DNA of 64,000 nt, taken from Synaphobranchus kaupii (taxonomy: Eukaryota > Chordata > Actinopteri > Anguilliformes > Synaphobranchidae). The number at the start of each line of letters is the position of its first letter. Positions within the stretch are counted from its first letter, which is position 1. The DNA lies in the NCBI GenBank assembly GCA_029718625.1, contig CM056383.1:64914849-64978848 (forward strand), written 5' to 3'. A program made the position numbers and the translations under genes. The notes beneath the pieces are model-generated. The model saw only the letters and a list, made by a program, of their open reading frames with translations, was not told where the DNA came from and ran no database searches. Positions 12,207 to 22,984 of this stretch are shown in pieces.

Positions 12207-12288
<82 letters not shown>
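12207..12288. repeat. (TG)n microsatellite, 41 units
   Basis: An uninterrupted 82-base TG tract; valine/cysteine open frames across it are artefacts. A shorter ATT run lies at 12345-12368. Confidence 0.98.
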
Positions 12289-12291
<3 letters not shown>

Positions 12292-12569
12292 TTTACTGAG
12301 GTATTAAGGTTACAATATCTGGTGATTGAAAGTCTGTCAAACATATTATTACTATTATTATTATTATAATGAATCATAACAAAAACAATACATGTGGTTT
12401 CTGGAACCATAAAAACTAGTGTTGAAATATGTAAAAAAATTCTAATTAAGGTAGAAAATATATAAAAATATGAAAATACTGTTTAATGTTTTCAGTGGAA
12501 AAAATATAAAATAATTCAAACCTAAAACAAAAGTGTATATTCAAGTAGGGTTCAAACAATTAACATGTA

Positions 12570-12727
12570 TAGGGCCTGATTTACTAAGGCCTTTTGCGTG
12601 TGCAAAACCTTTTAGCACACACAAAACCAATAACACGACCAATGATTGGTCATGCTATTTGTTTTACACCAATTGGTTGTCTTATTCATTTTGCACATGC
12701 TAAAGGTCTTAGTAAATCAGGCCCATA
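12570..12727. mobile_element. Small palindromic MITE, complete
   Basis: The terminal repeats GGGCCTGATTTACTAAGG (12572-12589) and CTTAGTAAATCAGGCCC (12708-12724) are inverted matches, and the interior also pairs (GCGTGTGCAAAA with TTTTGCACATGC, ACCAATGATTGGT near the centre). About 158 bp, no coding capacity. A truncated relative lies at 9554-9649. The target duplication is uncertain, so the superfamily is left open. Confidence 0.8.
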
Positions 12728-13559
12728 GTATTTCATATAGTTTCCATTTTGTGATAAAATTGGGAAGTTTAACTGGCTTTCGTAAACTATTATCTGATCA
12801 AAAATGTCTCCGACGTAAAAAGAAAAGCCAAGTTACTCACGCATAGCCTACAGAGTGCTGTCTATAAGTCCTTAATTCCAACTTGCAAAAACTAGGCCTG
12901 CCTTTAAAAGTATTGATATCAAAATGGGGCCAAATTACAACTAACAATATTGCCTATCGTAGCTCACACTAAATAAACTAGCTCCATTCCAAAGCAATGC
13001 TATCCAAACTTTCCTAAATTATTTAATGCAACTTGGCAACTATGTGCATAGTATGTATATTAAACAAGTGTAACAATCTACTCCCACCTACTCCCGCTGC
13101 GTGTCACAATCTGCTCGGCCTGCTCGCTTTTGCTTTGCTGGGTTGTGCTAGCTTGAGCCAACAAATTAAGACTGATATCTACTGATATATATATATATAT
13201 ATCTAGTAGTTTGAAATTATATATGTTATGATTTGTTCACAGCTAACACATGACAGTAGCTGAAAAATACGTGTGACATAAAAAAATTTAATTTTCCTCC
13301 TTAAATTTAACGTTCGGTAAAAGGGCACTAAAATGACACGAAGCCGGTCCTTTGAAATCCGAGGTGAAAGAGGATGTGTAAGAAGTTGTGCAACGTGATT
13401 GGCTGCATCCTAGCTTGTGTCTGATTGGGCGAAAACGTCTTATTGGAAATCTCTTTTGCCTTTGCAATAAAAATATGTTTGTTAATGTAAAAATAATAAC
13501 AGTGTAATAAATTAAACGTATTTAACAGTTGCACATTGTTTTTGTCGAAAATAAACTGG
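12728..13559. other. No gene seen
   Basis: AT-rich DNA with a short AT run at 13186-13204. No recognisable gene or element. Confidence 0.45.
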
Positions 13560-13628
13560 TGCCGTTGGGCTCAAACCCCCAATCCTCTGTGTGAGAGGCA
13601 GCAACTGTAACCAGTAGGCCACAGTATG
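13560..13628 (-). repeat. tRNA-like SINE head (minus strand)
   Basis: On the minus strand TGTGGCCTACTGGTTACAG resembles a pol III A box and GGGTTTGAGCCC a B box, about 35 bases apart as in tRNA-derived SINE heads. The sequence does not fold into a standard tRNA cloverleaf by eye. A SINE body is not obvious downstream (toward lower coordinates), so this may be an isolated head. Confidence 0.5.
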
Positions 13629-13826
13629 GCTTCATTGAATACACAAAGCCATATAGCGGTTTTGTCTGTGATTCTGCCATGTGTCCACATTAGTTTGAAG
13701 CGTTTTTACTGGGCGATAAGCTTGGGAGAGCAGGTATGCAATGTTGTTATCCAATGGGGAGAATTATTCTTTGAGGGTACGGAGGCAGGCAGGTAGTGAG
13801 GGTCTCTGGGTAGGCAGGAAAAATGG

Positions 13827-13871
13827 GAAGAAGAAGAATGAGAAGAAGAAGAAGAAGACGAAGAAGAAGAA
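13827..13871 (+). repeat. (AAG)n microsatellite, imperfect
   Basis: A purine-only GAA/AAG run with a few interruptions. The lysine-rich open frame through it is an artefact. Confidence 0.9.
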
Positions 13872-14074
13872 ACAGAAGGAAAAAAACCACCAAAATAACA
13901 GAAGTTTGGGTTTTGATTATTTGGATGTGTGTAGTCGTATCTGAATGCTGTGTGGTTACATGAGGTCAGAACATACAGAATTTAAAGTTTTTAAGGGCTG
14001 AGAGTCTGTCGTCATTGTGATTACTTCTGTAGGAAACCCTGAAAAGTGCCAAACTCTCAGCGTTGTATAGGTAT

Positions 14075-14106
14075 GGGGCATGCCCCGCCAAGTCGTAACT
14101 TGGCGG
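14075..14106. repeat. Two overlapping perfect palindromes
   Basis: GGGGCATGCCCC (14075-14086) is a perfect 12-bp palindrome. It overlaps the stem CCGCCAAGT (14085-14093), loop CGTA, and ACTTGGCGG (14098-14106). This is GC-rich within AT-rich surroundings. No gene or element context explains it. Confidence 0.7.
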
Positions 14107-15869
14107 ATGGCATACCTGCCATCCCAATTGATAAATCTTCCTCTCCAGCAAGTTTCTGACAGGTAATATATCATCTCAAACATCGAAAATGATGGGTCTC
14201 TTCCAGTTGGCTGAGCTTTGTAAGAAATACTAGTGGAAGCAGAATGTCATGTTTAATATAATCAGAGGGACAAAGGACACAACTGAAACCGACAGGTGTG
14301 ATTTCAGCATGTCTTGTTCATCTGAATTTTCTGCTTTAAGACTGAATAATTGTTTTATATTTGATGTTTAAATGACAGCTTAGCCAGTTTTGCTTCTTGT
14401 CAATATAATTTTGCATATATTTCGCAAAACATAAGTCCCTGTGCACACCGGTGAGCAGAGCATTGTGGATTTGTGGATTAACTCATTAATGAATCTGAAT
14501 ATGATACATTTTCTTCAGTGTTTATAGTTTGTTACATGGGACAGTACTGTTTATATTTCATTTGCAAAGAAATTTCCAAACAATCATAGACAATAGATCT
14601 TACTCCACCATCTAAAAAGGTGTGGGGGTTTTGTATGTGTATAAACAGTACTGCAGAGGCAGATCTATCACGAATAGTTTATGTTAAACTGACTGGTCAT
14701 AAAATGCAAACACGCACACACACACACTTTTTGTGTGCCTTAATAATTGATTTTGGAATGCTTAGCAAGTATCCCTTTTTGAAGGTAAATAAAGCAGATA
14801 CTAACTGCTAACTTCCTCACTTCCATTTCTGCTAAGGCTAGAGACATGACATCGGGAGCACGAAAATGGATGCAAGATAGCATACGTCTGCAGAAACACG
14901 GGCCTTTCATTATGGGTCCTAAGAGCCCATGGAAGTGCGATGAGTGGAATTTCTGTCAGATATTGTGTTTGGAGACTGCTGTGTTACCAGAAGAAGCTAG
15001 TTAGACATGTCAGGGTGGTGGCATAGTTCCCCTCATCTCATTCCGCGACTGCCCAATGTTCCCGAGATTCCCTTGTAGGTGAAACAGCCTGTCAGAAATA
15101 AGGGATGCATTCAGATCAGTGATATTGACACTCAGAGACCCTCTCTCTCCCAGAATAACCGTGTATAAAATGTTTGAAGAGAAAGTGTAAAGATAACAAA
15201 TAAACGTGTCGTGTAGCTTCCCCCCCTTCCCCTATCGAAAACCAGGTCCAAACAATACCCGGCCAAATAATACACTTTACCGTTGTAATTTGTTGGCTTT
15301 CTTGTCAAAAATGTCTCCTTAGCTGACGTGCTCACTTTGTCACACAATGTTCAGGGAGGCGAGGAAGTAGAACGGTTGGCCTTTTCTTTCCCCTTCCTTG
15401 ACGGGCCGTTCTGCTGTCTCCATCCTAATCAGCCGACAGAAGCACGGCACGGCAATATAGAGAATGCAAGTTGATTTATTTGTTTCCTCAGCTCAATAAC
15501 AACTCCTCAATTATGTGAAAGCTCTGTGCTTCCCGGTCTCATCATTTTCCTCCCTGTGCTCAAAAGCATACGTTTTTAACATCTCGTTAAATCCGTTCAT
15601 CCATCTGAGATCGTGAGCATACATGCAATCTAAACGGGGGAATGATTCTAAGAATACTGCATCAGTGGCTCTTAGTGCCAGTATAGTGTCCTGTCTCGCA
15701 GCAGACTGCATTGATGAGCAGTCGTAAAGTGTTTTCGAATCATAATCGAGATCATGGCCTTTGCCATTTTGTTATCGCCCTTCTGTCAAATTAAAACAAA
15801 AAGATTTCAACATAAGTGACCGCCACTGTAGTCCAATAAAATATGTATATGTGCACACGCACACATATA
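14107..15869. other. No gene seen
   Basis: Unassigned DNA. The stretches 14830-15110 and 15350-15740 are of mixed composition and appear non-repetitive; conserved non-coding sequence is possible but unproved. Confidence 0.4.
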
Positions 15870-16228
15870 CAGTGCAGTCTGTAAGTATTTGGACAGTGAC
15901 ACAATTTTTGTTTTTTTGGCTCTGTATTCCAGCACATCGAATTTGAAATGAAACAATGAATATGAGGTTAAAGAACAGACTGTCAGCTTGAATTTGACTG
16001 TTTACATCCATATCAGGTGAGCCATGTAGCAATTGTAGGCCTTTTTATACATAGTCCTCCCATTTTAGGGGACATAAGGTAATTGGACAAATTAGCATAA
16101 ACTCAAAGTCATCATATGAAATATTGGGTGCATATCCTTTGCATGCCATGACTTGCTGATGTCTGTGACCCAACAGCATCAAAATACTCTTGATATCTTA
16201 TTTTAAGGTACTCTTACAAGTGATATTT
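15870..16228. mobile_element. Foldback family, partial copy with a variant left end
   Basis: The copy starts CAGTGCAGTCTGTAAGTATT next to TA (15868-15869). The following TTGGACAGTGACACA block, the CTGTCAGCTT block, the TATACATAGTC block and the CATATCCTTTGCATGCCATG block occur in the same order as in the left arm of the complete foldback element at 28819-30036. Similarity stops after CTCTTACAAGTGATA near 16228. The terminal 20 bases differ from the 28819 copy, so this may be a sister family. Confidence 0.75.
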
Positions 16229-17152
16229 GTATTTAATTCGCAATTCAGTATGTTTTAGGTTGGTTTGTTTTTTTATAAAAAGCTATTTTTAAAAATACAC
16301 ATCACCTAACACACAATCTGTTGCTAATGCTAATCAACTGTTATCTCCCAAACACGACACACAATCTGCAATCATTCAGGTAATCATTATTGTTCCCAGC
16401 TCAAAGAATATGCCCTTGGACCCAGGTTTTTAACGGAGAGGGTAGAGGGCAAGAGAGTATACTTACAGAAGCCTGAAGATGGTGGGAGGGCCAATCAAAG
16501 GGGAAACTCAATCCACGCAGCAAGGGGAAGTAATCTGACCAATGCACGGTCAATGAGTTGCCCGGGCGACCTAATTGATGAGTCTCTATCTTTAGTCAGA
16601 GGTGATCTTGACTGTACATCAAAACATTGGCTCTGGCTGAAAGGCTTGTTCCCTCACAAGGTTATGAAAAAGTTAGGATTTGTTTCTTGCATGATCCAAA
16701 CTCTGAGGACTCTTATTTTGATGAGGCAATGATAAACATGAGGGCACACACTGGCACATATCAACAGGCATGTATTTGTATTTCAGGGACAAAAAAATAA
16801 GTAATGCAAGCAATGCAAAGCATTGCAGTGCAAGCCATGGTGCAGCATTTCAGTTTGTACTGACTTCAATGTGTGGCCTAGGTGTGACGGTGCACTGGCC
16901 AGTCAGGACGCTCTCCACAATCCCTGTAAATTAACGGTTGCATCAAGTATTCTTTTCCCGTTATTATTCAATTTTTTTGTAGTGCTGCTGTCTGCTCTGA
17001 TGCTTAATAGCTACGCTCACATCCATGTTTTTCCCTTTGTAGGATACAATATGATCGCCCAATGTTTCTGCTAAAGAACTACAGATAAAGGTTGTAAATT
17101 TATGTTATGAAAAAACATAATAATGACAATCACCATATTTATTAAAAAATTA
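16229..17152. other. No gene seen
   Basis: The part 16300-16700 is GC-balanced, lacks repeat hallmarks and contains homeodomain-like words such as CTAATTGATGAG; it is a candidate for conserved non-coding DNA. No coding frame is convincing. Confidence 0.35.

Positions 17153-17182
<30 letters not shown>
17153..17182. repeat. (ATT)n microsatellite
   Basis: About ten ATT units directly abut the GC-rich start of the SINE-like element that follows. Confidence 0.9.
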
Positions 17183-17184
<2 letters not shown>

Positions 17185-17470
17185 GGGGGAGGGGCTCGGA
17201 GAGAATCGCTGCGCACAGAACGGCCCTGGGCAAGCTGGAATCACAGTCAGGAGCACGAGGAGTCGCGCCCTGAAGAGGACATGGTGCCCTCCTTCCTAGT
17301 ACCGGCTGACGGGGTTGTGTAGCGGCGATTCTCTAGCGGTTTCTACACGGGGGGAAATTGAATTAGAATAGGGGTTCAATTGGCTACCAAATTTGGAGAA
17401 AATGGGAAAAAATCTGAAACAAAATAAAATAAAAAAAATAAAAATAAATAAAAACACCTGAAATTCATAA
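17183..17470 (+). mobile_element. SINE-like element with A-rich tail
   Basis: A GC-rich body (GGGGCTCGGAGAGAATCGCT onward) runs into AGGGGTTCAATTGGCTACCA, then a GGAGAAAATGGGAAAAAATC segment, and ends in an AAAATAAAAT-type tail. The change from GC-rich head to A-rich end is that of a retroposed SINE; the CAATTGGCTACCAAATT body is a motif familiar from fish genomes. I cannot name the family. Confidence 0.55.
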
Positions 17471-18465
17471 TCTTAAAAAATGTTAATATAAAAAAATAAA
17501 AAAAAGATTTTGGGCCTAGGCCTACCCGTGGCTACGAGCCTGAATGGATATAAATTTAACAAATGCAGCATAACCATCTTGCACAACCGTGTCGGCTATG
17601 TAGGTCCAGCTGCAATCAATTAAGGTTGCTGGCTAATCTGTGTGAGACAATTAAGCATCAGGATTATCACAGACATCATGGCAAAATGTATCAAATCATA
17701 CATCACAACTGCATTGTACTTGGTTGTCCGCCTTAAGGAATTTTAAGAAGTATGTGGTGGATCTACAGAATCTGTGAGGCAAATAAACAAATACAGAAAT
17801 TAAGTGCCTCGAGAACTTAAGTTAAATAGTGTCCATTTTGCAATTTAGGAGCACGCTAGCTGACACTAGATGCCTCATATAGCTCTTTGTCTTTTTGCTA
17901 TTTCATTTAAACTTCATAGTCCCAAAAACTGATCTCGAATTCTATAGATATGGAAATGAATAATTCCCACAACCAAGTGAATTAATCACACTGCAAAAAA
18001 CAAAATCTTTTTTTTTCTTGACAAAAATGAGGCAAAGAAAACAAACAATCAAAAAAAAAATGAGGCATCAGACATGAAAGAGTTGCTCTCATTATCCTAT
18101 AGTGCCATTATATGCACATGATGCATGTTATGTGACCAATTACCATAGAAGTATTTCTAGAAGTATTTATTAAGCGTAGAGTAGAGTAGAAGCACGCTGT
18201 TGGATAGCAAGCGATGTCCAATTATACAGTTGAAGTCAGAAGTTTACATACACTTAGGTTGAAGTCATTAAAACTCATTTTTAACCACTCCACATATTTC
18301 ATGTTAGCGAACTATAGTGTTGGCAAGTCAGTTAGGACATCTACTTAGACATGACACAAGTAATTTTTCCAACAATTGTTTACAGACAGATTATTTCACT
18401 TTTAATTCACTATATCACAATTCCAGTGGGTCAGAAGTTTACATACACTTAGTTGACTGTGCCTT

Positions 18466-18684
18466 TACATTACAGGCATTTAGCAGACGCTCTTATCCAG
18501 AGCGACTTACACAACTTCTTATATCTTATTACAATTATCCATTCATACAGCTGGATATATACTGAAGCAAGTCAGGTTAAGTACCTTGCTCAAGGGTACA
18601 ACGGCAGTGTCCTACCTGGGAATCGAACCTGCAACCTTTCGGTTACAAGTCCAGTTCCTTAACCATTATACTACAACTGCACCC
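18466..18684 (-). mobile_element. V-SINE-like SINE inside the Sleeping Beauty-like element
   Basis: Read on the minus strand, a tRNA-like head (ATGGTTAAGGAACTGGACTT, then B-box-like GGTTCGATTCCC) is followed by a body and the conserved V-SINE-type tail GATAAGAGCGTCTGCTAAAT with a TGTAATGTAAA end. It sits after the inner direct repeat of the left terminal repeat. A tail of the same type is seen at 57890-57950 and a head at 53148-53232. Confidence 0.85.
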
Positions 18685-18689
18685 TTTAA

Positions 18690-18862
18690 ATTTTTAATAT
18701 TTGGTCGCATATCCTTTGCATGCCATGACTTCCTGATGTCTGTGACCCAACAACATCAAAATAATCTTATTTTCTGGTACTCTTACAAGCTATAACTTAT
18801 ATACTATAACGTCTCTGTATTTCAATGGATCTCTATGGAAATTGGGGGGTGGGACTAATCTG
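18690..18862. mobile_element. Foldback family fragment inside the Sleeping Beauty-like element
   Basis: Contains TTGGTCGCATATCCTTTGCA, ATGTCTGTGACCCAACAAC and GGATCTCTATGGAAATTGGG in the same order as the left arm of the complete copy at 28819-30036. It carries neither end of that family. Confidence 0.85.
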
Positions 18863-19006
18863 TCCACAATTGTTGGAAAAATTACTTGTGTCATGCAAAC
18901 TGACTTGCCAACACTATAGTTTGCTAACATGAAATTTGTGGAGTGGTTAAAAATTAGTTTTAATGACTTCAACATAAGTGTATGTAAACTTCCAACTTCA
19001 ACTGTA

Positions 19007-20597
19007 CGTGCAATTGACAAGCATCTATCATTTTACCATTTTTAAAAGATTGCTTTAGTTGTCTGTGTGTTCAGCTCTTAGTCGTACTATGACTTAATGA
19101 AATGGGCATGAGCGGGACGTGCTAAAGTGCGTGCGAAGCTCATGTCCATTTTAAGCCAGTTTCTGCAGGTTTCAGATCAACACAGGGATCACCGCAGGGC
19201 GCACACTGCGGAGGTCATGATGCCACTTTATTGACTGCCTTTGACGGGGCATCATTGGTCTGTGACCCCTCTACCGTCCAAAAGACCACAGCGATGTTTA
19301 TACATCACAGAGGAGATTTGCCACTTGTCGTCTACACTCCGGTAGGGTCCCCCAGGGCAGATCGGCCGCAGGGTGAAGGCCAAACCTGTGACTGTGCGGC
19401 ACGAGCTACGGCACTCCATGAGACCGTGGGAGGTACAGATGAGTGTCGTTTCCACATCAATGACACAACCGATAAAAGTGGCCAGAAATTACTCTGCTCT
19501 GCTGATGTTCCTAGATCTGATTGTTAAGTGACTTGGGGCTGTGCAGGGCAGTTGAGAGTCAATCGATGACCATTTATGTCATTCTGTGGACCCGTTTATA
19601 TCATATAGGCAATCACTTCACAGGAATGTGAAGCATTCCATCACTACAGTGCCTCTTGCATGATTGATTGTGCCTTTCATACAATCAAGGTGCAGAAGCA
19701 TGTGGACACTTCCTGGTTTTCCCTCCTGCAATAATTTCTAATATTGAATGAATCACAGTTATTTTCTGGATTAAGAATGTAAGTTTCCAAAGTAAATGGA
19801 AAATGATGTCATATTATATTATATCAACATCAATTTAGGGTTAATTCTAAGTAACGGCATACAGTGAATGCAATACAAATGTTAATCGCTGCGTAACAAG
19901 TGGTAAACGTTTGCCAATTGGCAGCAGTCACACGTTTTGCATGTTAGGGATGTTTATAGTAGCTAGGATTAGTTGGTTTATTTTCTGCTTTGATAAATTT
20001 TTTACAATGACGGTTCCTGTTTATGTGTGTTTTTATTCCATTGGAAAAGACATCATTTTTTATGGAGTAAAGATGCGTGCGTAAAGGCAGATTTGTTTGT
20101 ATTCCCATATGTATGTTCATACATTCTGAATTCATCGTAAATTACAGGCGCGTGCACATTGTTTTCGTGATTAGCATAAATCCACGCCCATGAATTGGCA
20201 TATATGGAAGTTGCTAATTCCATTTACAGGTGCATATTAATTTAAAACGGGCCGTAAAAATCAAAAGAGAAAATTATTTCGACAATGAAATCTAAGTTCA
20301 GTCAGACAACTCACGATTGAATTTAAGCAATATTTTATTGAGATTTAAAGTGAAAGCAATCTTTGGTGTCGGGCTCTGCCTCATCACTCCCTGTTTGCAT
20401 AACATTTTTTAGTATAAGCCAGCCAGGATAATTGGGAGTAAACCACTGACCCCCCGATGGGGATCATATGAGAGCCCACAGGAGGATACTGGGGTGGTGG
20501 TGGGAGCGCAAAAACTTCCCTGAAAGGCATAAATGCGGAGATATGCAGGGAAAGCCAAGCATGCTATGTTAGCAATGTAGCACAGAGCACACAGCAG
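19007..20597. other. No gene identified; one GC-rich open block at 19231-19527
   Basis: Mostly AT-rich. The block 19231-19527 is open for 98 codons on the plus strand and for 67 codons on the minus strand (19252-19455) and is much richer in GC than its surroundings. Neither translation shows a domain that I recognise. It could be an orphan exon, a conserved non-coding element or a chance frame. Confidence 0.3.
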
Positions 20598-20622
20598 GCA
20601 GCAGCAGCAGCAGCAGCAGCAC
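20598..20622 (+). repeat. (GCA)n microsatellite, 8 units
   Basis: A short pure CAG/GCA run in non-coding context. Confidence 0.9.
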
Positions 20623-21166
20623 GATGGCTAATGTGTGAACAGGTCAGCTTGGTGATTTAAATGGCCGTCCTATTTGAGAAGTTACAGTTGGGGGGAGGGG
20701 CGATAGATCCATTCAATAAGAGAGAATGCACACCCCCAGTGAACATTTCTGTGTTGAAAAGTTGGTGAAACGCCGTCTCGCGTTCAGGTGAAAAACCGTC
20801 TAAATTTGGTTGAAAAGTAAAAGTTTTTTTAACCGGGTAGAATGGAGCCAGGCTATATCCGGGTAAAACCTGAGATAAGTTAGGACTAAATGCCCAGTAT
20901 CTTCAACCCGATTCGCTCTCATGTAGATCACACTATACAGTGGTCGATATACTTTTATGAAATACAGAAGAACGGTGGCACGGAGGAACTTCATACTTTG
21001 CCCGATAATAGCCCAACTAGTGCTGATGAAGACGATGTGCAGTTTTCCATGATACCATACTTTCTGACATGGTACAGTAGGATGTTTGTGATGTAGACCC
21101 CAGGGTCTACACCACTAGGGGGCCTGAACAAAGGGGTTAAGGACTCTATCAAGATTTTAACCCGTG
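20623..21166. other. No gene seen
   Basis: Mixed-composition DNA; the open frames at 20800-21096 show no known domain. The end of the stretch leads into the paired motif at 21167. Confidence 0.4.
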
Positions 21167-21372
21167 TGTGGTGTTCGGGTCTGTGGGACCCGTTTTCAAT
21201 GTTTACTAAAAGAAAAATGATACAATTAATTATTTTTTCAACCTGAGACTCATTGGCCTTGGCTCATTTTCTGTGATGAACATGTAAAAGAACACATTTT
21301 CATTGAGTGCACACTGTGCACCCCCCCAACACATTTATATTACATATGTGGTGTTCGGGTCCACTGGACCCG
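21167..21372 (+). repeat. Paired hairpin motif, 180-bp spacing
   Basis: TGTGGTGTTCGGGTC is present at 21167 and again at 21347. Each copy is completed by a GGACCCG/GGGACCCG word, so that CGGGTC and GACCCG can pair as a short hairpin. These look like subterminal motifs of a DNA transposon, but no end or target duplication is evident. Confidence 0.5.
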
Positions 21373-21468
21373 ATGGTAATACAAGTGTAGAAATTGTAGG
21401 TGAAAACAAGTAAACATAGTAAAAATGAAACAAAAACCTTCAGTCTGTCTTCCTACTACATGGGCCTG

Positions 21469-21469
<1 letters not shown>

Positions 21470-21539
<70 letters not shown>
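21470..21539. repeat. (TG)n microsatellite, 35 units
   Basis: An uninterrupted TG tract 145 bp before a (CA)n tract, so the two form an inverted pair. Confidence 0.97.
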
Positions 21540-21540
<1 letters not shown>

Positions 21541-21681
21541 TTGCTCCTTTAGATTTTCAGCATGTTTCATAGATTGAACACGATCCTCTCCACCATTTTA
21601 TAGGCATTATTGGGACAAATGCCTAGTCCCATCACCACCCCCCACACCCACCCAACACACCCCAACACACACAGACACACG

Positions 21682-21683
<2 letters not shown>

Positions 21684-21735
<52 letters not shown>
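21684..21735. repeat. (CA)n microsatellite
   Basis: About 26 CA units, preceded by an imperfect CACACG/CACAGA stretch. Confidence 0.97.
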
Positions 21736-21737
<2 letters not shown>

Positions 21738-21851
21738 GGGTTTCAACATAGCATTGAGAACCTGTCTGCTCCCTCATTTCCCCGCACTCTTCACCATAGT
21801 GTGTGACACTACACAATGTCTTGCATAATGTTATTTCAAAACAATCTAAAC

Positions 21852-22014
21852 AATGCCCAACCCCGTTCCTGGAGATCTACCATCCTGTAGGTTTTAATTT
21901 CAACCCTAATTTGGCACATCAGATCTCTAGCTGTTGAATGAGGTGTGCTTTGTTTAGGTTGGAGTGAAAAGCTACAGGACGGTAGATCTCCAGGAACAGG
22001 GTTGGGCAGCCCTG
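21852..22014. mobile_element. hAT-type MITE with 8-bp target duplication
   Basis: A 163-bp element with inverted ends: TGCCCAACCCCGTTCCTGGA on the left and TCCAGGAACAGGGTTGGGCA on the right, the right one completed by GCCCTG. Both flanks carry ATCTAAAC (21844-21851, 22015-22022), a perfect 8-bp duplication. The left end has lost about five bases relative to the right. No coding capacity. Confidence 0.92.
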
Positions 22015-22022
22015 ATCTAAAC

Positions 22023-22347
22023 ATTCTATATTTTCTCGCACTCTACCCCAGCTGCAAATTGGGGGAGGGACACAACAAATAAATAGCTTTGCATGTGTGG
22101 CTCCTTACATGAATCGATCAGTAGTAGCAGTGTTTATAATTTAAGTTAACAAGATAAGAAATTACCTTAGCTTTATTGTGCATTGCCTTAGTTTAATTGT
22201 GAATATTTTAAGTGTAAAATTGCTAGTATATTTACTAAATAGCAGGTAAGTCAAAGTTTTACTATATACATTTTGAGGGGTGGTATTTTTAGTATTAAAA
22301 TCTTAACATTCAAAGAGACAGATGCCATCATGATGCCAGATGCCATC
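22023..22347. other. No gene seen
   Basis: AT-rich spacer between a hAT MITE and a foldback element. A short GATGCCATCATGATG word repeats near its right edge. Confidence 0.5.
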
Positions 22348-22965
22348 GTGATGTCATCATGACTCTATATAACAGGATATCAAAAGACTCCTGATATATT
22401 TTTTCCAGGTACTCTTAGAAGCGATACTATAACCTCTGCATTTGAATGGATCTCTATGGAATTGGGGGGTGGAACTAGATTTAGCTTTAAATTACACTAG
22501 AACAGTGTGGAACACATGGTTGGCTAAATGGCCCTAAGTCATCAAGGGTCTGACATATCAAACAAGCCTTAAACCATCACTCTGCTGCCAGAAATACAGT
22601 AGATATGGATGGATAACCTGAAGGGTTTCTTCTCCTGACTTATTTTTCCATAGAGTTCAATAGGAAAATTTGTCAGGAGAAACAACCCTTAAAGTGATCC
22701 ATCCATATCTACTGAATATCTGGCAGCAGAGTGATGTTTTGAGGCTCGGTTGATACCTCAGACCCTTGATGACTTACAGCCATTTAGCCAACCATGGGTT
22801 ACATACTATTCCCCGTGTAATTTACAGCTTAATCTAGTCCCACCCCCCAATTCCCATAGAGATCCATTCAAATGCAGAGGTTATAGTATCGCTTCTAAGA
22901 GTACCTGGAAATATGATATCAGGAGTCTTTTGATATCCTTTTATATAGAGTCATGATGGCATCAC
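22348..22965. mobile_element. Foldback element, core copy with different outer ends
   Basis: A 618-bp near-palindrome centred near 22656. The ends are GTGATGTCATCATGACTCTA and its inverted relative at 22944-22965. Inside, both arms carry the core of the 28819 family (ATATCAAAAGACTC, the GATCTCTATGG-ATTGGGGGGTGG block, TCTGCTGCCAGA, GTAGATATGGATGGAT). The outer 260 bp per arm and the CAGTGA termini of the 28819 copy are replaced by about 30 bp of other sequence. No coding capacity. Confidence 0.85.
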
Positions 22966-22984
22966 CTGTTTACCTGTGGAATAC

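Larger units (their letters stand above)
18227..19004 (+). mobile_element. Sleeping Beauty-like (Tc1) non-autonomous element
   Basis: The left end CAGTTGAAGTCAGAAGTTTA and the right end AACTTCCAACTTCAACTG are inverted repeats flanked by TA (18225-18226, 19005-19006). The left terminal repeat keeps the IR/DR layout of this family: an outer and an inner copy of AGAAGTTTACATACACTTAG about 200 bp apart. The transposase gene is gone; in its place lie a SINE (18466-18684) and part of the foldback family (18690-18862). The right repeat lacks a recognisable inner direct repeat. The element could only have moved with enzyme supplied elsewhere. Confidence 0.92.

Noticed and set aside
12032..12410. Val-Cys and His-Thr repeat frames
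   Set aside because: Direct translation of the (TG)n microsatellite. The same applies to frames at 21340-21828.
13560..13628. A true tRNA gene
   Set aside because: Box A and box B-like words are present, but acceptor and anticodon stems do not pair convincingly and the sequence resembles a SINE head.
13741..13944. Lysine-rich 67-codon frame
   Set aside because: Produced by the (AAG)n tract.
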